In this document: positions 50,201 through 62,888 of the stretch, one piece after another
How positions within the stretch are numbered: position 1 is the stretch's first letter
Layout: every line of letters starts with the position of its first letter
Assembly: GCA_037975125.1 (NCBI GenBank)
Contig: CM075852.1
Location: 6,864,792 to 6,928,791 of the forward strand
Length of the DNA: 64,000 nt
Direction of reading: 5' to 3'
Source: Latrodectus hesperus
Lineage: Eukaryota > Arthropoda > Arachnida > Araneae > Theridiidae
Program-made: the position numbers and the translations under genes
The notes under the pieces: model-generated
What the model was told of the DNA's origin: nothing
The model's database searches: none
Seen by the model: only the letters and a program-made list of their open reading frames with translations

Positions 50201-53200
50201 AATAAAACATCTGGATAAAAATAAAACATAATTGAAGTAATAGAATTCTAGTTCTAAAGAAATTGGTACTTAGATGCCCAGTAAAATCCCTCTATCATTC
50301 AATATACTATTAAAATGTTATTTAAGTTATGTTCTTTAAAAGAAATTGCATGATTATTTTTAAAATTTTATTAATGAATTACCTGCACTTCAGTTTATTA
50401 TATGGCCAGAAAATCGTGTATAAATGTTATGCCCTTAACATCATTAGGTTAAAAATGGCTAGAAGCAATAAATACACATCACAAGTTATTTCTCTAAACT
50501 TCACTGTAGGTTTCTGTTTTATTCACTCATCATTCAAAAACTGCTGATTTATTTAATAAATGCAGAAAAATATCCTAATTTGCCATTTAGGTACCATGAA
50601 TGAATGCTGTGGTGAATGGGCCTTAGGAGAAACCATCTCATGTGTCTGCCTTCCACCTGTATAGAGGTGGTGACTATTAAACACCCTTTTATTTCTTAGT
50701 CACCACATGTAGGACTGTAAATGACTACAAAGATTCCAGAGATTGGTTTCACCTTTGATGTTAACCCATCACCAGAAGAGTTTTGATAAAGACTTGAAAA
50801 CTCACTTAAGGTGCCAAAATAAACAAAAAGAGTAGATTGAGGCTGCACAAAAGGTGGGAGAACCAAAAGACTAGGTTTGAGGTTTCAACCTCATCTTCTA
50901 GTAGTATTTTCAATAATAAGTTCATAGTTTACCATCTACCTAGAACATTTCCCCTGGCTACTGAAGAAGGACTTCGTCTTCATGGAACTGAAGAAAATAC
51001 GAGATCCCTATAAGAGACAATCTACTGAAGGAACATATCTGCAGTTTAATATAAGAAGTATTGATCCTCTTATGTGATGATCTTGAAACCATGGGGTGAA
51101 TTAAAGTAGTCTACCACAATAAAAAGCTTGTATTCAGGAGTGTACAACCCAGTCTCAATTACGCATTTCCCAAACTGATAAAAATGGTCTTTAAAATGAA
51201 CACTTATATCAGAAATTTTGCCACCCTACTGAAATCAGGAATTTTTTCCTTAATTTATTTGGTCCAGAGTTGAGGTTTTCAGCGTGGCACTTTCTTGAAA
51301 TCTGTTGGCACATTTCATTATATTGTTTTTGCAGCTCTCATATTAATCTTAAAGATCAATCTGGTGAAATCAAAGGTCATTGCTTGGCTTGGACAAGAGA
51401 TGGGGGTTAAAATTCTCCATGACCTAAACTTTATGGTTAATGACTATGAAGAGATGGAAATTAGCAGAAGATCAGGTAACTTCCTTTCAGGCCAAGTAAT
51501 CCTCTCCTACTGACAGTAAATTTCCTAACAATGAAGAACTTAAATTAGAAACTGTTTCTGATTAATCCTGCAGCCAGTCTAGTTCTCCTATGCCTAAGGG
51601 CAAGTTCGGGAAAACTTTGCAGAAAATTTGAATAAGTGATTCTCCTACTTGAGTGGCTTTGCAGGATATTTGAGTAAAGTGAAATAATGCTCCCTTTTAT
51701 CTTTGATTGCCATAACAGCAAGCATTTACATAGTACAAATCAACTTTCTCTTTATTTGATCAATTTTCTTATTTGTATTTGCCGGAATTCTTAACTATTT
51801 TAGTACCTTTAGATGGGAATAATGTTGCTTTAAAAATATCTTGTTTATTGCTAGGAGTCAAGGATGAAATCCTCTTTATAATTGTATGACTTTTGAAGAT
51901 AACGACCAATTCATTAAGGTTATAGGTCATCTCCTGAGTGTTTTGTGAGTGTATAGGTCATGCTTAGCACTGATATAACTGAGTTGTGCATCCTCTTGTT
52001 GAACTTTGTAGTGTTGTCAGATCCTGAACATTCCATCCATAATATAGAATCAGGTCTCTTTTCTCCCATAGAAGTAGGTCTCCTTATTAAAGATAAAATT
52101 CTATGTGATAAAACCAAAGGTACTTTTGATACAAGTAATGTAGGCATAATCAGTGAAGCAAGTTATTGTAAAATGTATTCTGGATGCATATTGCTAGAAG
52201 TTGTTTATTAAGCAATATGCATATGCTATTTAATTTAGAGGTGTTTGTCTCATAAAATTCACAAATATTACTTTCTTTAATGCTTCTCAAATACTTTTCT
52301 TGTCATATGATCTCAGCTAAAGATTTCTATAATATGCCAAAGGAAAAGATCTTGAAAAATTTAAAATATCAAAAGGTCTATGTTGCATTATTTAAGAACG
52401 AGATGGAAAGTTTATCATCAGTATTGAACTCCCTGACTATTAAGATGCCAGATCTATCACAGCACATTAAAGTGTTGTATATGAAATTACCCTATCAGCT
52501 ATTCATTCCAAATATTTTGTAATATTCATATCAGAGAGATCTGATAACTCCAAAACAGCTTACAAAAGCAAACTAACTTGGCTTGTTGCACAGCAGTTAT
52601 CCATGAGAGTAACTTGTATTACAAAATATAAGTGATAACTTTAAGGCTGACCCTCTTTCTTACAATCAAAGTTGTTCTACTTAGCTATTAGAAATAGGGA
52701 TCACAACACTAAAATACAGACTAAGTGTTCTTATCTTGAGGCAAGATGTGATATTGCTCATGCATCTCAAACAGGAGTTACCTTTTCAAATGCCACTAAC
52801 TAAAATCACAGGAACAGCTCAATCACAAACTGACATTTTTTCACTTCCACCAATTAAAATACCCCTTATTTCTCTTACTGGAACTCTTCTAGTGGAATAT
52901 AAAGCCATGAAAGCCTTAAAATTAGTCATCCTAGGAAAATTCTTGCAAATCTTACTTCTCCACGCATATGGTTGCATTTTCCCTGGACTCTGACTCATTT
53001 GCTTTACTTCTTTCAAATGACATTACTTGAGCAATCATCAGATTTCCTTACTTTCCAAAGGAGTCACAACTTTAAGTAATTTTCTTTTCTTTTAAAAACT
53101 GTTGTGGTTTGCAATTGCATTTTGATGACATCATGTCCATCATTTATCCTATTGCCTATGTATTGCAATTCAAAAAGCCTTTTCGAAATCAGCATCAGAA

Positions 53201-56200
53201 TTCAAAGGTTTAAATGCTTTCAAGAAGGTGGTGTTAAGGGTGCAGTGTCTGAAGGTATATATAAACATCAGATTCTTATCAGCAATGTTCACCCACACTT
53301 AATATTTTACACATTCAAGCTGTACAGTTCACATCACACACTCTATATTTGTCATTATATGTCATCTAACAAGAAAAATTCCATGTATCAGTTATTAGCT
53401 GCCATCTTAATTTTTGTTATTTGGTAACTTTAATAGCCATAGTTCTTTGCAGAGATATAATACTCTTGCAATCAAAAAATTGTTCAGTATTTTTTTTAAT
53501 TTTGTCTGCTGAACTTCAATGAGATTACTTGTTTACACGAAGCCACTAGAACATTTCATTTGCTTGATTTGTTCATTTAAAGTCCATTACTGCTCCTTTT
53601 GTTAAACTTAACGATAGAAAAAATGTGTAACAGTGATTGTTTTCATCTCCCAGGCAGAAAGTAGTATCTGCCAACACCCACTTACATTTGTTCCTGTGGA
53701 TTCCTTCAATTCCCAGATTTTTATTTTGAAGAAATTAATTCTAATGTAATTAGTCATCCTTTCATAAGAGTGCCTACTAACTACTTGGTTATGTGTTTTT
53801 GACAAATATCAAGAAATCAAATTTCCCTTATGAGAAGACAGGAGTAATTTTGTCATCAATGAAAATTATACTTATTTGTGTATATTGATGTCTCAAAAAT
53901 GGATAAACACTAGAACTGGTATTTGTTCTCCAGTTAATGATGCAAAATTATCATTCCCTTTTTTAAAAAAACTATTCCAAGTGGAAGTCTGCCATTCTAA
54001 TGTGCAGTAGAACTTTCTTGGACAGAAGTTAGTTACGTGGGATAATATTTATCTATTCTGATAGTCAAGCTGCCTTACTGGCTTTGCAGAAGTCTACTTT
54101 AAATTCTATTTTTGTTTGGAAATGCTATCTTACTCTGTGCAAATTAGCTAATGATAATTCCTTTACCTTAATGTGGCTATTTGTTCCACTTTGGTGTCTT
54201 TGTTAATGAAATAACTAATAAACTGATGAGGATGGGAACAAAAACTCATTTTGTTGGTTCTAAACTAGTATTGGTAATTTCAAAGGACATTCTCAAAGGC
54301 ATTGTTATTCTCTATTATTATAAGACTCCTTGGAAAACAATTCTTAAGTTGATGTAATATTAGAGCAATGTTTGATGCCTGCCATTATATTGTTGCTTGT
54401 ATTAAAGTAGCATTAAAAATGTTTTGAGTGCTTTTAAGATAATAAAAAAGTTTAAGTATCATTTATATAATGTATACCAGGAACAAGATTGGTAACAACG
54501 AAGGAATTTTCAAAGAAGAATTAATCAAACATAGAAAATAGAAAAATGAAGAGAATGAAGAATTAGCACTAACATTAATCAAGTGATATACAAGAATTTG
54601 GTTCTAATTGCTAAGAAAAAAGATATCTAAATATATCTGAAACCAATATGTAAATAGAATGAAGATTAATGTTTACCACCACCAATGTCAAGCATTTTGG
54701 ATATAAGGTTAGTGATCTGTATTCAATTTAAATATCACCATAGTTCAAAATTAACTAAATAATCAGTTTTAGCAATAAATGAAAATATTGGAAGTCAATT
54801 TTCATAACATGATAATTTAAAATGAAATCATAACATGAAAATTTAAAAAATATTCTTTAATATTTTTTAGAAATTTAAATTATGGGAAATGCGATAAATG
54901 ATTTAAAAACATGTAAAATAAACCTGAATTTAACTTAAATTTGTTACTTAAATTCAGAAAATTCAAAGTATAGCTTAACTACTATTATACAATTAAAATA
55001 AAATAATTTACTATGTAATACTTTTACTTAGATTTTTTGTAAATATATTTAACTGCTGATTTTATCAGTTTTTAGAAAAATTATTAAAAAATAAAGATTT
55101 GATTTTTACAGAAAGGCCATTAAAATATAATAAAGTTAAGTATAAAGTTAAAATATAATAAGTAATTTCTTCCAGCTACTAAATCAGCTAATATATACCC
55201 CGAAAATTTCTTTCTTTATGTGCAATATAAATGATTGTACTAAAAGAGAAAAATAACATCATTCTAATTATATATGAGAATGCATTTACTTTGAATAATA
55301 TTGTCATTTCTGAAAGAGTATAACAAATAATAAACATCAATAAAAAGAAAAATTAAAATTAGTTACTTACATATTAGCATCACAGCAGCTAATTTTGAGC
55401 CAAAATTTAAGTAGAATTAGCACTTTACCTTTATTTAGAAAATTTCTTTTTTTAATTATAAGGAAATTTCTTAAAGATTCATTCTACTTTAAAAGTTGTA
55501 GTGTCACTAATACATATGTACCTAAAATGTATATATAATTTTAATTATTTCATGTGTATCATTAATTGAATAAAATTTTATTAATCTTTATCAGAGTGTG
55601 CCAAATATTTCTACCAAATCTATAGATGATTTACATACTAGATTTAAAAAGAGATAAACAAATATGGAACCTACATCTCAGTAACAGAATATGTCAAATA
55701 ATATAGACTGTGTATTAAATAAGAATAAATAAGTATTAATACTTACATTACTAATATGTGCAACAAACATAATTAAGTCTTGCAATAAAGAAAATCTTAT
55801 CTTCTAAAAAAGCATTGAAAGGCAATTATATATCAACTAGATATTATAGATCAACTAGAGATGTCTCCATCACCTACAAATAATGATCACAATGAGTTAT
55901 CGCTAAACAAATTGTCTGGTAATAACAATAAAAATTGTGACACTCGTACTTATAATTTAACTAAACAAATACCAGAAAAAATTTAGAACTTATGTATATA
56001 ATCTTAAAGAAAATTTAAATTTTACCAAATATTATATATTACCAATATTTTACAGACAAGATTTACAATCTAAACCCTCAATAATGATTATAAACGATAC
56101 TAATTTCCAAGTTTTTAAAAAGGAAATCTTATTAAGAAAAACATCCCAAATAATTACTTGTCTTTTCTGCATAGTTGATTTTTGTGAAATATAATTTTCC

Positions 56201-59200
56201 ATTTCATTTTTAAAGATGACAAATAGCATTCTTATTTTCTTGTATTTCAAAAAACATTTTAAAGTTTCAGTTACACTTGAAATGGTTTTATGCTATGAAG
56301 GCTGTGCAGATTTCATTTATTTAGACAACTTTTCTGTATTCATCATCTGCTTATCCAAACAACTTAGCCATTCCTCATAAATGCTAGATAAGATTTTCAA
56401 TCAAGAGTTTTTTATTAGTAACTGATAAAGCTTTGATACTATTAAAACATCTCAGCTTTTTCGATTTGCCACTGACTCATCTTTATTTAAAATATTGTCT
56501 ATAGTTTTACATAATGTATTTTGGTTTTTCTTTCCATTCTTCAGCTGTTATTTTGTTGACTGACAATTTCTCTGCCAAGCTTCTAGAATGAAAGACATAA
56601 CTTTAAACTTTTGCAGCCATCTGTCTAATGCTTTGAATGCCATTTCGCCAAATTCGGCATTTGTTCAGTAAAAATTAGTGCTTTGCACTTAATAAATTTC
56701 TATCTATTGGAATATTTTTCATAGTCTTATTTTTAGTCATTTGTATAATCCATCTTCAAATTTCTGAAATTTTTCTTCATGAGATCAATTTCTACACCCA
56801 ATGGTTTATGGATGGTTTAGCATCCAATTATTTTGTTTTCAAAATTGAATATTCACTGTTAATTATGCTAAATAATGTGCTCTTAGAGATTTTAAACAAC
56901 CTTACATCCTTCTTTCATCACTTTTTATCACCTCTTTTAAAATTTTTACTTTGGTTTCTATATAGCTATAATGCATTGCGTTTGTTTGAATCTTTTACAG
57001 TGGGGAAGATGCAATTTTTGTTTGCAAGTTTGATTTGTACTGAGAAAAAACAAATCAAAATATTCACATTCTTTTTTTTTCGTCAGAAATCAGACAACTG
57101 GAGCCAGACAGCCCAGTCCTCAGCAAGTTGCCATTTGTACTTGTGCGACAATAAATAATCTTAAGCATATTATCTAGATATTTTGAACTTTTCAAATAGA
57201 GATAATATTACTTTCTACCAATTCTCCCTTCTCTGAAAGCAGAATTTTAGTCCTGATGTTAAGTTCTTTCATCACTCCTCCTATTCTGTAGAATGGTATT
57301 GTTGGCTTGGTACTTCCAACATCAAAGCCCTATCTATCAAAGTTGAACTGAAACAGTAACTCTTCATCTACAATTCTTAGCAATACAATAAAATTTACCT
57401 TCTGTTATAGATTTTGAAGTAAATTTTTTTAGAAATATACTGGGAAGAATGTTTGCTGAATTAGGACATTGTATTGGTAATAGATAATACTAGATGGTCA
57501 TGTTGTTGGAAGCTAAACAATGTGTAGAGTGAATGGGAAGAGAGTTTGGTATTTTATCACTGGTCGTTTCAATGAAAGGGTTTTAATAATGTGGAGTAAT
57601 TATAATGAGCTTCGTTGTATTTCTACATACAGAATGGAAAAATTCTCTATAGTTAAAAGATGTCATCAATGCCAGGACTAACATCATACATGCATGATTG
57701 TCTTTGTAAAAATAATTATTGCTGCAGCAGTGCAGAAAATCAACTAACTCATGATTGTACTGCTCATCCAATTAAATGCATGATCTATTCAGAAAACAAC
57801 AGAAATTTTAAATACGACATAAACAACAAACCTTATAAACACAAACTTATAAAAAGTTATCCTTATAAACAATTTATATAAAATGATAGCTAATTTTAAT
57901 TAAAAAAATAGACAGCAAAGCATACAGAACCTTAACCTAGTTCAAATAAATCTAATACAAAGTAAATTGACAACCAGCCAATTAAGCTTTTTTCTAAATA
58001 GTTATGATTTTTTTTCCTACAAAAACCCTAATCAGTAAAAGGTAAATTGAGAGGAACAAATTTAACCTGAAAAACAAAGTAGTAAATAGTACCTGTCCCA
58101 ATAAATGATAAAAAGGATTATTGAAACTGGGTAGTATGTATTATTTTTTCGACTTATTTATTTGAATACCAGAGTCAATTTTTAACTGAATCGTGTATAC
58201 TGCAAGAAATTGCTGTAATTTGCTTTATTGGTTGATCTTAAATAAGAGACTTTTAGAGTACGGTCCGATACCATTGGTCCCAGTAATTGGCTGCCTTTGA
58301 ACTATCTACCCGTAAGTCTAATTATTGAAACCTATCTACCCTTAAGTCTAATTATATCATATTAGTGTATCTATTAACATTTAGTGATTACCAAGCTGTC
58401 TTAAAGACTTCAATTAGTCTTCTTTTTTTAAAATAAGATTTTTTTAAGCATTTATCAAACCTTTTGTGTAAACTGCTTTTGTGAAAAATTGTAAAAAGTG
58501 ACATAATTTTACTATCTTAGGACTCATTTGTAATTGATTGCTTCTTAAAATACTTGTTTCTGAATGTTAAACAGATAATTGATTTTTAAGTTAAACTTCA
58601 TAGTCTTCTCTAAATCTTAAAAATATTTGTATATTATGATTGTTAATACATAATTCAAATAAGTTTTTATAATTAGCACAAAAGTAAGAAAATATTTTAT
58701 AGGGATACACTTTTTTCTATATGTTAAGAAATTTAAAAAAAATTGGTTATATAGAATTTTTTTATGTGCTTTAGCTGTTGTTGATTATTCCAATTTCTCA
58801 ATCATTACGATTATTTATTCTTAGTCGAGAATTCTCACTGCTGCTATTTTTATCAGGCTGATTTGAATAATTCCCAATTAAGATTGTCAAATATTTTCGA
58901 GAAAAATTTACTCTGTTTTCCATCATGATAATTTATTCAAACTTATAAAATGTAATCAATAAGCTTTCTAAGTCTATGTTTGTAATCATATATTTTTGAA
59001 TTGTACTAATTTTCTCTGGTAAAAAAAAAAACCATTGTTAAAGGGTTGTATTTTCTTAAACATTTTCTTTAGGAAAATATGACTTTATCTGTTAGCAATT
59101 TTATGACTTTTTATGTTTCCATATTTTACTAACATTGAAGTGCAAATTTTGTTTTTGACTATTTCAAAAGAGATAACTAGTTTAAAAATCATGTGTTAAA

Positions 59201-60468
59201 GAAAACAATTGTCTTGTTACATGTATTCTTTGCAAATTTGAAAATTTAAATATATGTGTAATGGCAAATAAAAGTAAAAAGAAATAACTATACAATTATC
59301 TTATTAATTATCTAATTCACTAAAAAACTTATTATTATTGTTTATTTTAATTTAATTTTGTGTTTAAGCTAATTTATTATCATAAGTATATTAACTGAAA
59401 TTTTTTTTATTTACTCTTTAAGACAAAGAATTGAAAAATTGTGATAATTTGACTAGATGAGAATCCAGGGTGAGCCAGTACCTTCCTCTGAATTTTGTTT
59501 GATTTTTTACTTCTTACACTTGTGAGCCAGTTTCTTTCTTTAATGGCTGGAAGTCTTGTCTCCACTAACTCCAACAGTCTCATTTTGGTCTACCCGTTTT
59601 CCTGCTTTTAGGATTTATGTATAATATATATATGTTTTAATTTGGAATCGTCATCCACTCTAAATATATGAGACACTCAGCTTTACCAATTTATTATGAT
59701 TTTTATAATATTTGACTGTAGCTTTTATGTAATTCAAAGTTATATTTTCATCTCCAAAAATTGTTGGCTTCTGTCCTACCAAGAATGGTTTGCAAAATTT
59801 TTCAAAAATGGATTCGTAGAAAAACATATCTTAATGTTAATTAAAAATAACTTGAGATAGTCACAGATAAATTTTTACATATATATTCACTGTGACTGAA
59901 AAAAATGCTTTATTAAAGGCAAGAAAAATGTGATATTTATTAAAATATTGAACAATTTTAGTATAATCTAAATTAAAATAAGTTAACTCAAATTTACTTT
60001 GCCGATTGTATTAATATCTGCATTCCTATGAAATGAGGTCTCTAATAATTATCTTCATTTATTTTTCAGGTTAAAGAATCACAGTCATATTCTGCAAATC
60101 AGTTACTGTCACCAATGGACTTTACCATTCCTTGTCGCAAAAAGAGTCTTCAGCCATCCCAGCTTTCATCATCATATTCTCCTGAGCCTGCTGTAAACGT
60201 TAAGAATGGTAATATTCTTTTTATTATTTATAATATATTTAAAAAAAATTCTAAAGTTTTAGAAAAAGGATTACTAATTTTTTACTTGTGAATTTATATA
60301 CTGAGCTTTTGTTTATTATTGAGATATAAAAAAATTATTTCATTTAAATTTAATAGAAAACTTTATTGAACAGATTTTGTTAAATGTATAAAGAATATTC
60401 TAGGCTTTTGAAGCAAAATATAATTTGAATCTTAATGAATTATGTTTTGTTATTACAAGTTGATGGTT

Positions 60469-60563
<95 letters not shown>

Positions 60564-62845
60564 CGTGTGTGTGTGCGTGCGTGAGTGAGTGAGAAATTTT
60601 AGAGACCAGAGAGTAAAACAGTTTGTAAATAAAAAAAATAAGGAAATAAATTATATTGAGACCTGATTATTTTTCCAAACTATTTTATTCTTCATAAATA
60701 AGGTATTATAAAAAATATCTAGAATGCACTATAAGAAACACATGCAAGTTAAGATTCATTTAAATTAATATTTCAACTTTATTGATGTAATCAGACAAAC
60801 TAATTATTGTGTGATACATTTTTTAAAAAAATATTTCTTCATAGTATAAAAGCCTTTTGCTTTACCCCCCTCAAAAAAATCTTAGTACTGTTAGCTGTTC
60901 ATGTGCTTGTTTTGCAGGCAGTTTTTTCACAAATTCTTGTTTGATATCTGAAAGCTTTTTTTTTGTTTTCATTCATTATGTTCTCAATAATTTCATCATC
61001 ACTATTTCTTTCATACATATTATATGTTAGTCTAAATTCAAGAATTCTTGAAAGAAATTTCACACAGCAAAGGATTTTTTGTTAAACTTCATGCCTATGT
61101 GATTCATCTTTGCTCTACTCATCTGGAAAGTTACATTGGCTTTCTTCAGTTGTGGTGGTTTATTTCATAAAGCATGCATTGCGTTGACAAATGCATTGTT
61201 CCTGAATTCTCTCAATCTAACTCCAAGCCTATACTCACAATTTGCAATTTTACTCTATGATATTTGCTTTTGAAGCTGCTGACTATGCTGATCCATGGGC
61301 AATTAGACATCAGTTAATTAGGCGGGTGAAACTATGCCCATCAGTTCAAGATCATGGTCTTCCACATAAGCAAAGCAGTTATTCACAATTAGGACATCTT
61401 TATGGTTCTCCAATAAAAAAAAATCAATCTATGTTTCAACATATTTTTGTAAAGGTTTTCGGTCCTCCACACTTCAATGTTAGCGTGATTTGTAAGTGGT
61501 AGTTATTGAACAATTTTTTAACATCTAAGCTTAATATATTTCACTATGAAGAACAGGCAGGTTTTCTGTTCCATTCATTTTGGCTACAAGCAACACTGTA
61601 ATTTTTTTATTCACTTTTTTACCCTCATTACGTCTATCACCTTGAAAGTTATGTGTTCTTTTTAGTAAGATCTTAAAAAATAAACCTGTCCCATCAGTAT
61701 TCTTTTGAATCATACTCAGTAAATAGTGATTTCTATGCTCCTTCTTTCCAATCAATTTTCAAAAATTTTCTCACAGTTCCATTTTTAGCTCAGAATTTTC
61801 TTAAGCTTAGATCATGTGGTTTTAAATTTTTGAAGCCAATCATCTGATACTTTAAAATCTTTTATATTCAAACTCATAGTACAGCAGTTGAATTTTTCTT
61901 TTATAACATTGTCATCAATAGAGATATTCTTCTTTTTTTTTCTCAGCTAAGAAAACAAAAGTTTTTTTTCCCCCAGTTTAAAACATGTTACTTATCTACA
62001 ATATTTTTGAGAATTAACTTTTGCTTTTTTCAAGTTTATCTGAGTCTTAGAAATTGCCACAAGGCTGTTTATTGGAATTCAGTATTTTTTGCCAGTTTTT
62101 GTCTAATTTAATACTTTTTTCATCTAAATTTTAAAAAAAAATTTTTTTACTTCACCAAATGAATGACAGCAGTTGGCTGGTTTGTTAGCAAAGCGTTTTC
62201 ATTATCACAAGGTAGTGAGTTCGAATCTCAGCTTAATCAAAGATCCATTATGTTCACTAATGGGGAACTGAGCCATATTAAAACTGGGCATGATCATAAT
62301 ATCCTTCAAGTGAAATTATACCTCTGGGGGAGGTATAATAAGAAGACCCAATACTTGGCCTAAGAGAGTGAAATTATATTCTCTTAGGCCAAGTATTGGG
62401 TCTTCTGCCTGATCCCTGCTTCAAAATCCTGAAGATTCGACACGGCTACTTCTATCTAACTGGTTGAGCCCAACTCAGGTCTAGGGGCAGGGAAGCATGC
62501 TGGTGCAACAACAACTTCACCTGATGAACATGCTTGTTTCTTCAACTGTGAGAAATCCTCAATGGAACCTGCTCAAACTCCCTCTCAAAAACAAAAGTTC
62601 ATAAATTCAGTTATTCAAATAAAGCAAAAACTAACTATACAACATAGCTTAAACTTCTAAAATGTTTTTTTTTCCATGCTCTTACATATGAGAAGGACAG
62701 AAATCTAATTTGACATCACAGTTCTCTTTTATCAAATGTCTATTCCCAATGTATCTAGAATATGTTGCTTTTTGTTCAAGGACTAATCAGGAGTTCTCAG
62801 GCATTGTATAAACATTTTTTAAAAAGTAAAAAAATCAGATCTTGT

Positions 62846-62888
<43 letters not shown>

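Larger units (their letters stand above)
49865..60069 (+). other. DCP1 intron 6 (10.2 kb)
   Basis: The largest intron in the window. It holds a decayed LINE-like region (about 50580-54330) and an antisense pogo/Tigger relic (about 56290-56800). 54400-56040 and 57150-60069 are AT-rich with no feature I can name, apart from a short direct repeat (CTATCTACCC...AAGTCTAATTAT) at about 58300-58355. Confidence 0.75.

Noticed and set aside
56808..57158. 116-codon plus-strand frame in intron 6
   Set aside because: Low-complexity and overlapping a region that reads better as an antisense transposon relic.
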